64,000 nt of DNA from Littorina saxatilis. Its lineage: Eukaryota > Mollusca > Gastropoda > Littorinimorpha > Littorinidae. The position numbers were made by a program, and so were the translations under genes. The notes below the pieces were generated by a model. The model did no database searches, had not been told where the DNA came from, and worked only from the letters and a program-made list of their open reading frames with translations. The stretch is from positions 54,642,320-54,706,319 of the forward strand of contig NC_090260.1 in the NCBI RefSeq assembly GCF_037325665.1, in the 5' to 3' direction. Each line of letters opens with the position of its first letter. Position 1 is the first letter of the stretch. Below, in pieces: positions 19,905-33,020 of this stretch.

Positions 19905-21964
19905 AATTGATTTGACTTTCTTCTCGATTGTCAAAGTTTGGGCAATTTTGATTTTTCGTCGATTTTTCATTCGGCCTTCCGTTTTTGTCTTGTCGATTTT
20001 GAGAGTACCCTTACTTGAGCAGCGGTCACGTAATCCTTGTAACAGAAATATTTAATCCAAAAGGTGACCCTGAAGGTTAAGTGAACGGCCTTAACTGGCA
20101 AATATACAGTTTTAACGAAATGACACGGGGATCAATGCGCTGTTGCAATAATGTGTTGGCTAAGTTTATATGAACTCGCTGCATTTCTGAGTCTTCTGAA
20201 CCAAGATCCATCTAACGAGATTCAGGCTTTCTTGAGGAAAATAACGGCTTGCTCTTTTAGTAACGTATGACGTCATGCACTAATTTGTAGATTACACGAT
20301 TATGTAGATACCTGGACATTTGTAATTCAAACTGGGCATCAACCATCCTGTCTTGAAGTCACTCCAGCAAACACTTTTTTTGTGCAATTTGTGGTGGGTT
20401 GAATCATGACTTTCGGTAGGGTCACCCCACAATATCCTTATTTTTACATTTGATACTTCAAGGAGAGAGAAAAACAGACATACATAATAAAGACAAACAG
20501 GGAGAATCTTCTTGCATTGCTGCCTACTTGCACTTGCATGGTTACCCCCTCATCATTGATATCAAACTGGAGTTCCTGGTGGATGTTATGGATATGATAC
20601 AAATCTCAGAATACATACCTTTTCCTCATCGGATTAAGTTTCCCGTCAATGAAACGTTCGATGCAACCCATGTTATGACACTTCATACAATTCACACTGT
20701 AAATGGGACAGTTTTAGACTGCGACTTCAGCGCGTCCGTCTCATCTTACCTGCAAACGTTGCTACGTACACACCCTAACTGAGACAGTTTTGTTCAAAAC
20801 ACTTCACATTTTCGATCAACGCATTCTGATGCTTTTCTTTTCCCCGAATTAGCAATGATATTTTGCTTACAAGTTGGAGTGATATCCCTTGGTTCAGATT
20901 GCGCACTGCAATAGCTGTTGCTCACTCACACACACTGCCTGCTAACTAACCCTTCACCGAACACGTCAGCGGTGGGAGTAAAAACACAACGAGCACTGCG
21001 TAGATAGTTGTGGGGTTGCATACATTACTTTAGCTACACACCTGCTATGGACGCATACGACCAATCCAAACCAAGAATTGCAGACGCACACGGAATATTA
21101 ATTCAACAGTCATGTGCTCTACATGTAAGCAGGGTCGAGTCACAAGCCACACTGCTACGGATGTGATTGGCTAAACGCATTGCCACAGGAAAACACCACG
21201 CCTTCAAGCACATAATCGACAAGCCTGAATGTGTTGAGCATTTTTTCTTGGTCTCCTGGCTTCCCACTGCTGAGAGCTGTACACTCTGAGGGTCGGACAA
21301 ACTAGCACGGATGCCGGCTTGAACAAATTAGTAGCTTGAAGTAAAAGACAGCTGAAGGGTATCTTTGCTTTGTGACACACCACACAGTGTGCGACATAGA
21401 TTGTGCAACAGACGCGTTAAAACACTGCTTTGAGGCTTTATTGAGGAGTATCCTTTGCTGATTTATGTGCATTTACAGGAAGGCCTGTTTGATTACCAAC
21501 ATTAAAACCGCTGGCAACATTGTTTCAACACAGTGGGAATATACAAGCCATGAAAAGCAGGTAAGATCCCTATTTACGACATTAATTGCTACGTACTAAA
21601 CAATCCCTTTTCAAATGGCGTAACATTCCCAAAATGAAGTCTGAAGGCAGAAAAGCGTCAAGGAAATGGCGCAAGAGATAAAGGAAACAGGCGTATGCCT
21701 ATTTTAGTTGGAAAGAAAATAGCGTATGTCATAATTTTCACAAATGAGCTTAATGATTAGTATTATTATGGATATAATCGACACTCCATGTTTTAGCATT
21801 CATAAGTCTTCCTATTCGTACCAAAGAAATAAAGAATGTAAACAAAATTTCATTTTGAAAATATCCGTTTTTTTCTCTTTCCTAAAAAAGTTGTAAAAAT
21901 CGACTTACACCAAAATTCCGTGTGGACGACGAAATTGATTTTTTTTTTCAATTTTGTTCACAAT
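19905..21964. other. Non-coding stretch with one unexplained 110-residue frame
   Basis: The only open frame of note is 20450-20782 on the plus strand (110 residues, starting MILQGERKTDIHNK). It has a mixed, non-repetitive composition, but I recognise no family and see no clear splice or promoter context. It could be chance, or an exon of an unrecognised gene. The rest is without features. Confidence 0.3.
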
Positions 21965-22110
21965 TCGCGCAGTATTCGAGTGGTTAGGACATCGGCTACG
22001 AAATCTCGAGGTCCTGGGTTCGAATCTCTGCCGACGGGCGCAGTTGCGTAGTGGATAAGACATCGGCATCCTAATCAAAAGGTTGTGAGTTTAAAACCCG
22101 GCCGCGCCCG
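21965..22110 (+). mobile_element. tRNA-derived SINE with two tRNA-like heads
   Basis: Two tRNA-like modules follow each other. The first has an A-box-like gagtggttaggacatcgg and the exact B-box word ggttcgaatc at about 22018-22027. The second reads cgcagttgcgtagtggataa, then gacatcggcatcctaatc, with a decayed B box, and continues into cccggccgcgcccgcctgg. The second matches a SINE head widespread in molluscs as I remember it. Neither is a working tRNA gene. A SINE body with gaaattccgcccgaacg follows to about 22290. Confidence 0.6.
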
Positions 22111-22992
22111 CCTGGCGGGTAAAGGGTAGATTTTTTTTGGAACGCCAAATCGGTCATTGACGCGCGGAATACCGGCCGGAAATCTGCCAAGACTTTCGAG
22201 CTATACTCGTCGTTGATTGGTCGGAAATTCCGCCCGAACGTTTAATGTCCGGGCGGAATTACGGGCGTACTTTCTCACTACTCATTAAAAACTTGGAATG
22301 GGTATTTACCGGACACTCATATGTAATTGCTTTGAAATCAAGGGCGATCACTCAAATTCTTCAAAACGCAGGGCAATGGATGTTGCGCTGTTAATAGTGC
22401 AAGACGGGAATGCGATCTTTGTCAATACCCCTGTATCATAGGTGCTTGAAGAAGACATTTTCTTACAGGCAGAATGTTAATTAAACAGAATAGTACACAT
22501 TTTAGACAGATCTGTACGGAATTGTGCTCGCTATATGGGCATCTACTTCTTTAGATACGTTCTGAAATAAGCAACTGTCCTGCTTCCTTTGCAGACATGA
22601 ATTGGGTTGTTGTTGTTGTCAGAAATATATTTTCTGGTTTTTTTTGGCTGGCATAGCATTTTATTCAAGTGAGGGTATGTATAATTGTCATTCGACGTAC
22701 ACTCCTTGTCAGATTTACTTTGACTTAAAAGAGCGTAAAGGAAGAACTGTTGTTATGTGTGTGCGGCTCTGTTTTTCACAGTACATTTATATGAGTGTAG
22801 GCTGCAAGAATGATTTAGATCTAGAATTTTCATGAGTGTCCTAATAATTATTTTCAGGCTTATTCCTATATACATGTAGACATCACCCCCCCCCCCCCCC
22901 ATACAACACGCAAAAACCACATAGAGTATGCTTGTAGAAATAACGAAAGTGCTGACTGTAACACCCGTCTACAATCATAGGAGCATTGTTAA

Positions 22993-23477
22993 CCCGCGAT
23001 TTGTACAAATGGAAAATGTTTTACAAATCACGTAAATACGCCCGATATTTTCTTGTCATCTCCCAAGTCAAGGGATCTATTAGATTTGTTTTTCATGGGG
23101 TTTTTTCATTACTTTATTGTCCCATCGCTGGGAAATTTGGGTCGTTTTCTCCCAGTGGAAAGCTAGCAACAACAATCGCGCTACCCCAAAGTCAAGGAAT
23201 CTATGAGATTTGTTTTCTTTTTTTTTTCATTACTTTATTGTCCCATCGCCGGGAAATTCGGGTTTGTTTACTTTGTTATGCTAAAAATCGTAATATTTTA
23301 TCTATCGGGGCCAAACCAACCCCTACCACACAGCATAGAGGCTCTAAACATTAAATATTAATAATAATAAAAGGCATGTATCACTTTATGGAATGCGATA
23401 TTTTTACATTTTTACATATCGCGGTTTTAGGTTCGACGTAATTTGTAAAATGCTTTTACATTTTTACAAATCACGGG
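22993..23477. mobile_element. TTAA-flanked piggyBac-type MITE
   Basis: The sequence is bounded by TTAA at 22989-22992 and 23478-23481. The ends form an inverted pair: cccgcgatttgta at the left and tacaaatcacggg at the right. TTAA duplication with ends starting CCC is the known signature of piggyBac-type elements. The interior has no transposase. It does contain a direct repeat of about 84 bp, 23065-23148 against 23189-23272, sharing cattactttattgtcccatc. Confidence 0.65.
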
Positions 23478-23608
23478 TTAACAAGCATCCTTGCCAAGTA
23501 GAACTGAAACGAGGTGTAAAACGACACGGATGACTCATTTTCATGCGCCATCCGTAACTCTGCTGGGGCGTTAGAAAGTACTGTTACAAATTCTAGTTCT
23601 TTCTTTTT

Positions 23609-23676
23609 ACATTTAGTCAAGTTTTGACTAAATGTGTTAACGTAGAGGGGGGAATCGAGACGAGGGTCGTGGTGTA

Positions 23677-23734
<58 letters not shown>

Positions 23735-24508
23735 TGTCTGTGTGTGTGTGTGTAGAGCGATTCAGACTAAACTACTGGACCGATCTTTATGAAATTTGAC
23801 ATGAGAGTTCCTGGGTATTATATCCCCATACGTTTTTTTCATTTTTTGGATAAATGTCTTTGATTACGTCATATCCGGCTTTTCGTAAATGTTGAGGGGG
23901 CATTGTCACGCCCTCATTTTTCAACCAAATTGGTTGACATTTTGGTAAAGTAATCTTCGACGAAGCCCGGACTTCGGTATTGCATTTCAGTTTGGTGGCT
24001 TAAAAATTAATTGATGACTTTGGTCATTAAACATCAGAAAATTGTAAAAAGATTTTTATTAACACGATCCAAATGTACGTTCATCTTATTTTCTATCCTT
24101 TGCTGATTCAAAAAACATATAAATATGTTATATTTGGATTAAAAACAAGCTCGGAAAATTAAATATATAAAAAATATTATCAAAATTAATTTGTCGAAAT
24201 CAATTTAAAAACACTTTCACATTATTCCTTGTCGGTTCCTGATTCAAAAAACATATAGATATGATATATTTGGATTAAAAACACGCTCAGAAAGTTAAAA
24301 CGAAGAGAGGTACAGAAAAGCGTGCTATCCTTCTGAGCGCAACTACTACCCCGCTCTTCTTGTCAATTTCACTGCCTTTGCCATGAGCGGTGGACTGACG
24401 ATGCTACGAGTATACGGTCTCTGCTGCGTTGCATTGCGTTCAGTTTCATTCTGTCAGTTGGACAGCTACTTGACTAAATGTTGTATTTTCGCCTTACGCG
24501 ACTTGTTT
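23609..24508 (+). repeat. ~850-bp dispersed repeat, copy C
   Basis: Full-length copy with a long TG block at about 23683-23752, beginning with the acatttagtcaa stem-loop and ending acgcgacttgttt. Immediately downstream, 24559-24601 is another TG run. Confidence 0.8.
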
Positions 24509-24558
24509 CAAAATCGAGGAGATCGAGAGGGGAGGAGGGGGATGAGGCAGCGTTTCAG

Positions 24559-24602
<44 letters not shown>

Positions 24603-24716
24603 TGCTCCTTACAAACAGAAACTATTTGCTTTGGACGATAGTTTCTCACCGATAGATATTGTTGCGGTGTAACACACTAATTCTAAACTCATTTTCTTGT
24701 AATTTCTGTCATTTTT

Positions 24717-24778
24717 ACATTTAGTCAAGTTTTGACTGAATGTTTTAACATAGAGGGGGAATCGAGACGAGGGTCGTG

Positions 24779-24810
<32 letters not shown>

Positions 24811-25592
24811 CTGTCTGTCTGTGCGTGTGTGTCTGTAGAGCGATTCAGACTAAACTACTGAACTGATCTTTATGAAATTTGACATGAGAGTTTCAGGCTA
24901 TGATATCCCCAGACGTTTTATTTCATTTTTTGGATAAATGTCTTTGATGACGTCATATCCGGCTTTTCGTGAGAGTTGAGGCGGCACTGTCACGCTCTCA
25001 TTTTTCAACCAAATTGGTTGAAATTTTGGTCAAGTAATCTTCGACGAAGCCCGGACTTTGGTATTGCATTTCAGCTTGGTGGCCTAAAAATTAATTAATG
25101 ACTTTGGTCATTAAAAATCTGAAAATTGTAAAATAAAACAAAATGTTATCAAACGATCCAAATTTACGTTTATCTTATTCTTCATCATTTTCTGATTCCT
25201 AAAACATTAAAATATGTTATATTTGTATTAAAAACAAGCTCTGAAAATTAAAAATATAAACAATATTATCAAAATTAAATTTTCGAAGTCAATTTAAAAA
25301 CACTTTCATCTTATTCCAGGTCGGTTCCTGATTCCAAAAACATATAGATATGATATGTTTGGATTAAAAACACGCTCAGAAAGTTAAAACGAAGAGAGGA
25401 ACAGAAAAGCGTGCTCTCCGTCACAGCGCAACTACTAAACCGCTCTTCTTGTCAATTTCACTGCCTTTGCCATGAGCGGTGGACTGACGATGCTACGAGT
25501 CTTGCTGAAAAATTGCATTGCGTTCAGTTTCATTCTGTGAGTTCGACAGCTACTTGACTAAATGTTGTATTTTCGCCTTACGCGACTTGTTT
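24717..25592 (+). repeat. ~850-bp dispersed repeat, copy D
   Basis: Full-length copy that ends exactly where copy E starts, with no bases in between. It shares all the landmarks of the family. Confidence 0.8.
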
Positions 25593-26455
25593 ACATTTAG
25601 TCAAGTTTTGACTAAATGTTTTAACGTAGAGGGGGGAATCGAGACGAGGGTCGTGGTGTATGTGTGTGTGTCTGTCTGTGCGTGTGTGTGTGTAGAGCGA
25701 TTCAGAGTAAACTACTGGACTGATCTTTATGAAATTTTACATGAGAGTTCCTGGGTATGATATCCCCAGACGTTTATTTTTATTTTTGGATAAATGTCTT
25801 TGATGACGTCATTTCCGGCTTTTCGTGAAAGTTTAGGCGGCACTGTCACGCTCTCATTTTTCAATCAAATTGGTTGAAATGTTGGTCAAGTAGTCTTCGA
25901 CGAAGCCCGGACTTCGGTATTGCATTTCAGCTTGGTGGCTTAAAAATTAATTAATGACTTTGGTCATTAAAAATCTGAAAAATGTAAAAAAATAATGTTT
26001 TTTTTATAAAACGATCCACATTTACGTTTATCTTATTTTCCATCATTTTCTGATTCCAAAAACATATAAATATGTTATATTTTGATTAAAAATAAGCTCT
26101 GAAAATTAAAAATATAAACATTATTATCAAAATTAAATTGTCGAAATCAATTTAAAAACACTTTCATCTTATTACTTGTTGGTACCTGATTCCAAAAACA
26201 TATAGATATGATATGTTTGGATTAAAAACACGCTCAGAAAGTTAAAACGAAGAGAGGTACAGAAAAGCGTGCTATCCTTCTCAGTGCAACTACTACCCCG
26301 CTCTTCTTTGTCAATTTCACTGCCTTTGCCATGAGCGGTGGACTGACGATGCTACGAGTGTACAGTCTTGCTGCGTTGCATTGCCTTCAGTTTCATTCTG
26401 TGAGTTCGACAACTACTTGACTAAATGTTGTATTTTCGCCTTACGCGACTTGTTT
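25593..26455 (+). repeat. ~850-bp dispersed repeat, copy E
   Basis: Full-length copy in direct head-to-tail contact with D, with only a short TG block. It ends acgcgacttgttt and is separated from copy F by about 15 bp. Confidence 0.8.
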
Positions 26456-26470
26456 CAATATTATATCATT

Positions 26471-26566
26471 ACATTTAGTCAAGTTTTGACTAAATGTTTT
26501 AACATAGAGGGGAAATCGAGACGAGGGTCGTGGTGTATGTGTGTGTGTGTGTGTGTGTGTTTAGGT

Positions 26567-26611
<45 letters not shown>

Positions 26612-27350
26612 TGTGCGTGTGTGTGTGTAGAGCGATTCAGAGTAAACTACTGGACCGATCTTTATTAAATGTTACATGAGAGTTCCTGGGTATGATATCC
26701 CCAGATATATGTTTTCATTTTTTCGATGAATGTATTTTATGACGTCATATCCGGCTTTTTGTAAAAGTTTAGGCGGCACTGTCACACCCTCAATTTTCAA
26801 TCAAATTGATTGAAATTTGGCTAAGCAATCTTCGACCAAGGCCGGACTTCGGTATTGCATTTCAGCATGGAGGCTTACAAATTAATTAATGACTTTGGCC
26901 ATTAACAATCTGAAAATTGTAATTAAAATTATTTTTTTTATAAAACGATCCAAAATTACTTGTATGTTATTTGTCATCATGTTCTGATTCCAAAAACATA
27001 TAGATATGTTGTATTCGGATTAAAAACAAGCTCTGAAAATTAAAAATATAAAAATTATGATTAAAATTAAATTTCCGAAATAGTTTTAAAAACTATTTCA
27101 TCTTATTCCTTGTCGGTTCCTGATTCCAAAATATATAGATATGATATGTTTGGATTAAAAACACGCTCAGAATGTTAAAACGAAGAGAGGTACAGTAAAG
27201 CATGATATGAAGCACAGCGCAACCGCTGCCGCGCCAAACAGGGCTCGTCACTTTCACTGCCTTTTGCACTAGCGGCGGGCTACGTTCAGTTTCATTCTGT
27301 GAGTTCCACAGCTTGACTAAATGTAGTAATTTCGCCTTACGCGACTTGTT
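26471..27350 (+). repeat. ~850-bp dispersed repeat, copy F
   Basis: The most diverged full copy. It ends about 80 bp upstream of the start codon of the Schlafen-like gene, so it may form part of that gene's promoter or 5' region (inference). A tatatat word at about 27383 lies between the repeat and the start codon. Confidence 0.78.
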
Positions 27351-27429
27351 CTATCATAAGTTTTGTTCATTATGTTTCATCTCTATATATCCTTTATTTA
27401 CGCTTTTTTAATTTTACAAAAAACAGAAG

Positions 27430-30223
27430 ATGTCAGCAGAGAAAGATCCGAACACCCAAACGCCGATGGATACAGATCAGGATGACTCAGATGAAGACCA
27501 GAGAAGTAAGGAAGCATGCACATAAAGAAAATAAAACCTAAATAACGTATTAGATTAATTATTTGAATTATGCAGATGATAATATATACGGAACTGACAT
27601 AAAGCGTAATGATTGGCTTTGATAGCATGTCACTTTGCCAAAAGAGCAATCAGCAATCAAGTGTTATTAGCAATTGAAATTAGTTATGGTGGAGTTGTTT
27701 CCTCTTAGCTCCCAAAAGCCAAGTGTTAGGGTATTAGAACAATGATTTGAATTCTGCAGATGGATTAGATACGGGACTGACATAAAGCGTAATGATTGGC
27801 TTTGATAGCATGTCACTTTGCCAAAAAAGCTATTGAAATTAGTTCTGGTGGAGTTGTTTCCTCTTAGCTCTCAAAAACTAAGTGTTATCTAACATTCACT
27901 CGTTGATCCCACCATTGTGTCGTCTTTTGGTTTGCTTTTCGTGATTAAGTTGATAGGAGCACGTGTGAATTATTTGTCCATGAAAAACAAGGATATTCAC
28001 TCTTTGACAACCCATACCAACCCGACGCAGTTATTTCCAAACATTTTCTACTGTGACTGAGACTCTATATTGCTATTCTGGTAGACACGCAGGGGAATTT
28101 GGGATTGTGATTGAAATGTCTCACACAGGTCTATTTCGATCCTTGGTCCATATTTCCGCGAAAGTTGCTCAATATTCTTTATGTAAACAAAAACAATTAT
28201 GTTGAGAAAATGAGGAATATGAAAGACGCCAAAACTGATATAAGAGTGAACGTCACCTTGTTTTGATGGTCGCACTCCCAGCCGGGGAACTGGCGTTTGC
28301 CTAATGCAGCCGTTCCTACGGCGTAAAACGTGTGCAATCAAAGTGTGTCTGATTTCGCCAGAAACCAACCGCATAGCAAAAGAATACAAGTTAATAACCC
28401 AACATCTTGGTCAGAATAGCAATGTAAACGATATTGCCACGATGAAAACATGATAGCTGTTAGTATTGGGGTATGTTTGGTTTGCTGGAGGCATATAACT
28501 CTTCTTTCGTTCGCATTTCAATATTGAAGAAAATATATGTGACCCTCCACCACGAAATGAGTCGCATGTCACCTCGCGCGGTTCTGCGCTAGGCTTAATA
28601 TAAGTCCGGGGAGTGTCTGGTAACAGTGTGAGGGTCACCTTAGTCACAGGCTTATAACACACAGTGTTCGCTCTTTTCTAAAAATGTAAAAATATGAAAA
28701 TCATGCAAAGGTGACATGCGACTCATTCCGTGGTGGAGGGTCACATATTGGGAACATGGTATCACGCACAATCCATTTAGTATTCTCTATTTATCAAACC
28801 CATTGCTACCTCATTTCTCTGTTATTACTACATATGTAATCAAATGTTTTATATAACAAATACGTTTTTGATAAGTCTTCATGTAAGGCAACTGGATTAA
28901 AGACCCACACACACACACACACACACACACACCCACACACACACGCACACACGCATACACACGCACACGCACACACACACACACACACACACCCATGCAC
29001 ACACACACACACACACACACATTTTACTCCCAAGAGATATGAATGCATAAACCAGTTATACAATTGTATTCGCTGTTTCAGAGTGTCCTCGATGTACACA
29101 GATATTTGAGCCATCTATACTGCAAGTCTTCTTCCCTGAAGTCAACATAGAGGAACTGTTACAACAGGGAAATAACAATGTTGTCAAACCTAAGAAGGAT
29201 GAATTCAAGAAACTGTTCTGTGCTTTGCTTAATTGCCCAGAAGGAAATGCCGTCATTTTCCACGTAGAGGACACTCGTATTCTTGATAAGCATGACATTG
29301 CATGGAACGACGAACTCATGCAGTTTGTTCCTGATAACTCCTGCTACCATGACATATTTGAACGAGTGATACTTGATACACATCACTTCCGTGTTCGCGT
29401 GAAGCCGCGTAAAGACTCAAAGTGTGTAATGAGCACGTGCTGCTTCCACTCCAGCCTGTCATTGGACAAGGGATTGGACAATCAGCCCTCTCACCATAAA
29501 ATGCAGCGTGTTCTGGAAAATGCGAGGGATGGTCATGGCTACTCCAACGAACCACTTAAATTGAACTTACCGGACGATACTTCCTTTCAAAATGGCCAAG
29601 TTGTACAAGTAGGAGGCTACCCTGGAGGTAGTGTTCCTTTTCAAGAGAGCATGTGGCTCCAGGCAAAACGAATAGCGCAACCACTTCAGCTAAACGATTT
29701 AGTGGGCATGATGTGGGGGCCAAAGGAAGATAAAAAACACGATCTTGGAAAATACATTTCAGCTTTATCTAAAGTTCCAAGAGGTGGAATAATCTACTTT
29801 GGGATCCGTGAAAAGCCAGAAGGTGATACACAGCCCAAGCTCAAAAGCTTTTCTTCAGAGGGTGTTGTCCTTGATCAACAAAACTCCGACCAACTACAAC
29901 AGTACTTTAAAGAGAAGATAAACAATCTGCTTTGGGTTCGAGCTCCATCTCAAAGCGATAACGATCAATCTGAAAACATCCCTGTCTTAGCTGGACGTGT
30001 TGACGTTTTCCGTTTGTCTGAAGGGCTTCAAAGTCGCTGCATCATCAAAATAACGGTTAAGCAGTTCCAAGGAGTTTGCTTCTTTCGAAAAGAAGGACCT
30101 GAGTCGTACGTTTTGAACGCAGAGGACAAGCCTGTTCCAGTTGAGAACTGGGCTGACTGGGCAGAAGGGTCTCACTGTGAGGATTTCGTACCTGTGGACG
30201 TACAGTTTCACTGGAAATTTTAA
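27430..30223 (+). CDS. Schlafen-core-like protein, two exons
   Basis: Exon 1 is 27430-27505 ([20 protein letters not shown] and onward, acidic), ending at a gtaagg donor with one base over. Exon 2 is 29082-30223 after a ctgtttcag acceptor and supplies the other two codon bases, so the frame is kept. A TAA at 27409 is in frame upstream of the ATG. The predicted product is about 405 residues. Residues ~65-180 ([20 protein letters not shown]) resemble the first Schlafen lobe. Residues ~229-270 ([18 protein letters not shown], then [15 protein letters not shown]) resemble the second AlbA_2-type lobe with its GG-hydrophobic-GI core. Family knowledge: such U-shaped double-lobe cores bind and in some members cut tRNA/rRNA. 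The acidic triad of active Schlafens is not clearly matched (GIREK where a GVDD-type word is usual), so catalysis is doubtful. There is no helicase part, as in short Schlafens. Further 5' exons are possible. Confidence 0.7.
27506..29081 (+). other. Intron of the Schlafen-like gene
   Basis: The phase-1 GT-AG intron of 1576 bp contains a direct repeat (27557-27728 and 27743-27889, sharing gcgtaatgattggctttgat), a 208-bp MITE (28538-28745) and a (CA)n block at about 28903-29020 close to the acceptor. Nothing else in it looks coding. Confidence 0.65.
28538..28745. mobile_element. 208-bp MITE with 36-bp inverted ends, TA target
   Basis: The left end tgtgaccctccaccacg is mirrored by cgtggtggagggtcaca at the right, and the arms extend to about 36 bp (atgagtcgcatgtcacc and its complement). 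TA flanks both sides (28536-28537 and 28746-28747), so a Tc1/mariner-type origin is likely. It lies within the intron of the Schlafen-like gene. Confidence 0.75.
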
Positions 30224-33020
30224 GTTCCTGTGTTGAGATTTGTCCGTTGTCCGGTAGTCATCAAGATTACGATGACAAGAGGACCAGAACGGTACATTTT
30301 GAACAAGCGAGACTCACATGAAGATTAAACGACTTGGTTGACTGAATACACGGGTGTATCTACTTTGATATGGTGTATGTGAACCTAATTTCGAAAGGAG
30401 GGTTTAACTCCTGAAAATTGAAACGCAACCCTTGAAGTCATTTTGTAATTTCCCGATTTGACCATGAGTCTTTTTAAGATTACTTTGTAAGACTCTTTGA
30501 GTGTTTTGAACTCTGTGATGCCTTTAGATTCACATATTTTGCGGTTGGCACTCTACCATTGTTCTAGAAGTTGACATATCTAATACAAAGTGGTCACCAG
30601 GTCGCTAGGACACAACTAGACCTTCATTTACAATCTGATTAAAGTCAGAAAGACGAATGAGGTCCAAGCGCAGAATTGAGGAGGGTGTGTGTGCTTTGAA
30701 AATTATAAATGTTTTGTGTCTTGTTACCTTACTGATGGAATTATATCATTGATGTTCTAGTATCTTGTAACTGTGAGAAATGTCGTTTTTAAACTGTTGT
30801 AACATATGAGCCAGATAAGGTACTTCAAAAAGAAAAAACCCAGATTCGTTGGAGGATATGTTACTGTCTGTTTGATCAGTGTGTAGATGTTAGTTTTCTT
30901 TTATCTCTTTTGTTTAATAATCTGTGGGGTCACAACACCCAAAGACTACCGTAGCATGCACAAGGCTTGAACCAGAGGATTGTTAGGGTGGAAAATAGGC
31001 GCTAATCTTAATGAAACAAGTGAGATATGGATTGAAACGATCGAACCTGCTGTTACCCTTCGCTAACGCACATTTACAAATATTAGTCAAAGTGGACGTT
31101 TTTGGTTTGCTCGTACCTTCTCTTTGCTCCCTTTTTGCAGCCTTGCAGACGACATACCATGTTTTGATTGTGTGTGTACCTCAGTTACATGATCAGTCGT
31201 CACGTGACCAATATGGTGCTTGGAGCACATGTTATGTCTTGATGTGTTGTGGGTACTTTTGGTGGTGGTGAAAAGCAGTTAAGGCACTGTGAAGGTTAAA
31301 CTATGAGCAGAGTGGTTCGGAAGTAAGTACTGTTAATTCTATTTTTTTTATATGGGATAATATGCGTCTGTTTATGTGTCATTACTGATCGAGAGCAGTG
31401 TTATTGTGTGTACAGATTTCCGTGCTTTGGTCAATGTCAAAACACTCATTTGCATATTTGCCATGCTGTTTAAATTTCTTTCACAAACGTTGTAACAATG
31501 ACTGGTGGTAGAATGAATTACATCTGGTTGAACGTGTTGTACACAGAACAATTCAAACCTCATTTATGTACCGACTTTCTTCCAATCAGTTTTTTTTTAC
31601 CGTTTGAAGTAGAAATATTGTGTGTGTCAGACTGTTGTTCACACATTTGTCTGCTAGTTTTGCTAGCATAATTATGGCATAACAGCAGAACTTATATATC
31701 CAATGACTTAAGATTTCGTGTGTGATTTACTTCATGTGTTAGCACCCATTACGTAACGTGTGAAAGCAATGCGTTTAAGAGTGACTAAGAAGTTCCATTA
31801 CCCGCTAAAACGGCATCAAAAACTGCCTTTTATGCCTTCTGAGAGGATTGACACCCACACCGCTCAGCGTGCAATAACGTCCATGTTAGACAAGACACAA
31901 ATATTGTGAACAAAACTGATTGTCATCATTTTTACGAGTTCTCATTCATAACCCGCTGGGTATCAACAAAAAAACACTGTTCCCCATGGAACAAATTAAG
32001 GTGGTGAATGGGTTTGAGCTTTCGAGTGAAACGTGAATTGTCAAAGTAAAAGACAATCAGGTTGATTGTTTGATGTGTGGAACTATCGCGGCTTTGGGTT
32101 CGTGTTTCTGAGGCCAATAATTGTAAACATTTACTATCAAAGACCCAATCAAAGTAAATAATTACCGCGGCGACTCATGGTCAATTTGCAACGTATCTCT
32201 GTAATCGCAAAATCCACAACGAAAAGTCAATAAAACACGTAAAAGAAAAGAAATATGCTCAACATTTTCTGAACTCACAAATAGGATCACATCTCTGTAC
32301 ATTTTCAGACAGGAAGAAAAATGTCAACAAGTTACGTTTGACGTCATAGACAAGTATGACGTGTTATCTCGAACTTCTGACGCGGTTTTGGGGCCCTGAT
32401 TTGCATTCTAAAAATTACATTCAGCATAGGGATTCCCGTCTATTATTGTGCGTACTTTTGCTATTCTTAAATGATTACAAAAACGATGTTAGGTGGCTTG
32501 TTGTCAGACCAGCATTTTTTGTTGGTCCTCGGGGACCATATCGCCTTGAGTGATTGTTTTTTTCTACTGACATGCCGCAGGTATTTCGGTTCATTTGTTC
32601 TGATTCTTTTGTCGATTTTAACGCGGGAACCTGATTTTGCGAATTTACTTTGGGGGTGCCTGTTTTGTAGGTTCCATTGCATAGACACTACCTTGTAAAT
32701 TCAACCTGTTTTCGGAATAAGATAGAGGAATGAATGGCCCTTTCAGTCATTTCCTTGATTTACAATATACGGCTTCATCACAACGATCTGCACTCAAACG
32801 CATCTGCTTTTTTTTTTATAATAATGATAAGGGTATTTATATGGCACCAATCCTAAAATAGTCCTTTATAGTTATGAAGGGTAGTAGTGTTTTTGTGACA
32901 CTTAGGAACAACTGAATTTTCTTGCTTTCTTTATGATGACTTTGTGCTTTCATGATGGTTATATGTGTACTGTGTGTGCTTGTTTTCCCCTCTTTTCATG
33001 GCGTGTTTATAAACGTGTTA
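30224..33020. other. 3' flank of the Schlafen-like gene, no further gene
   Basis: The first several hundred bases are presumably the 3' untranslated region. I could not place a polyadenylation site with confidence. The rest is AT-rich with only short frames that resemble nothing. Confidence 0.4.

Noticed and set aside
20450-20782. 110-residue frame as a gene
   Set aside because: Composition is protein-like, but there is no recognisable motif, splice context or promoter; noted as unexplained only.
22040-22110. Functional tRNA gene
   Set aside because: The B box is decayed and the sequence continues into a SINE body; no cloverleaf with intact arms.
28048-28662. Minus-strand frames of 113 and 83 residues inside the Schlafen-like intron
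   Set aside because: No homology recognised, and the second overlaps the MITE.
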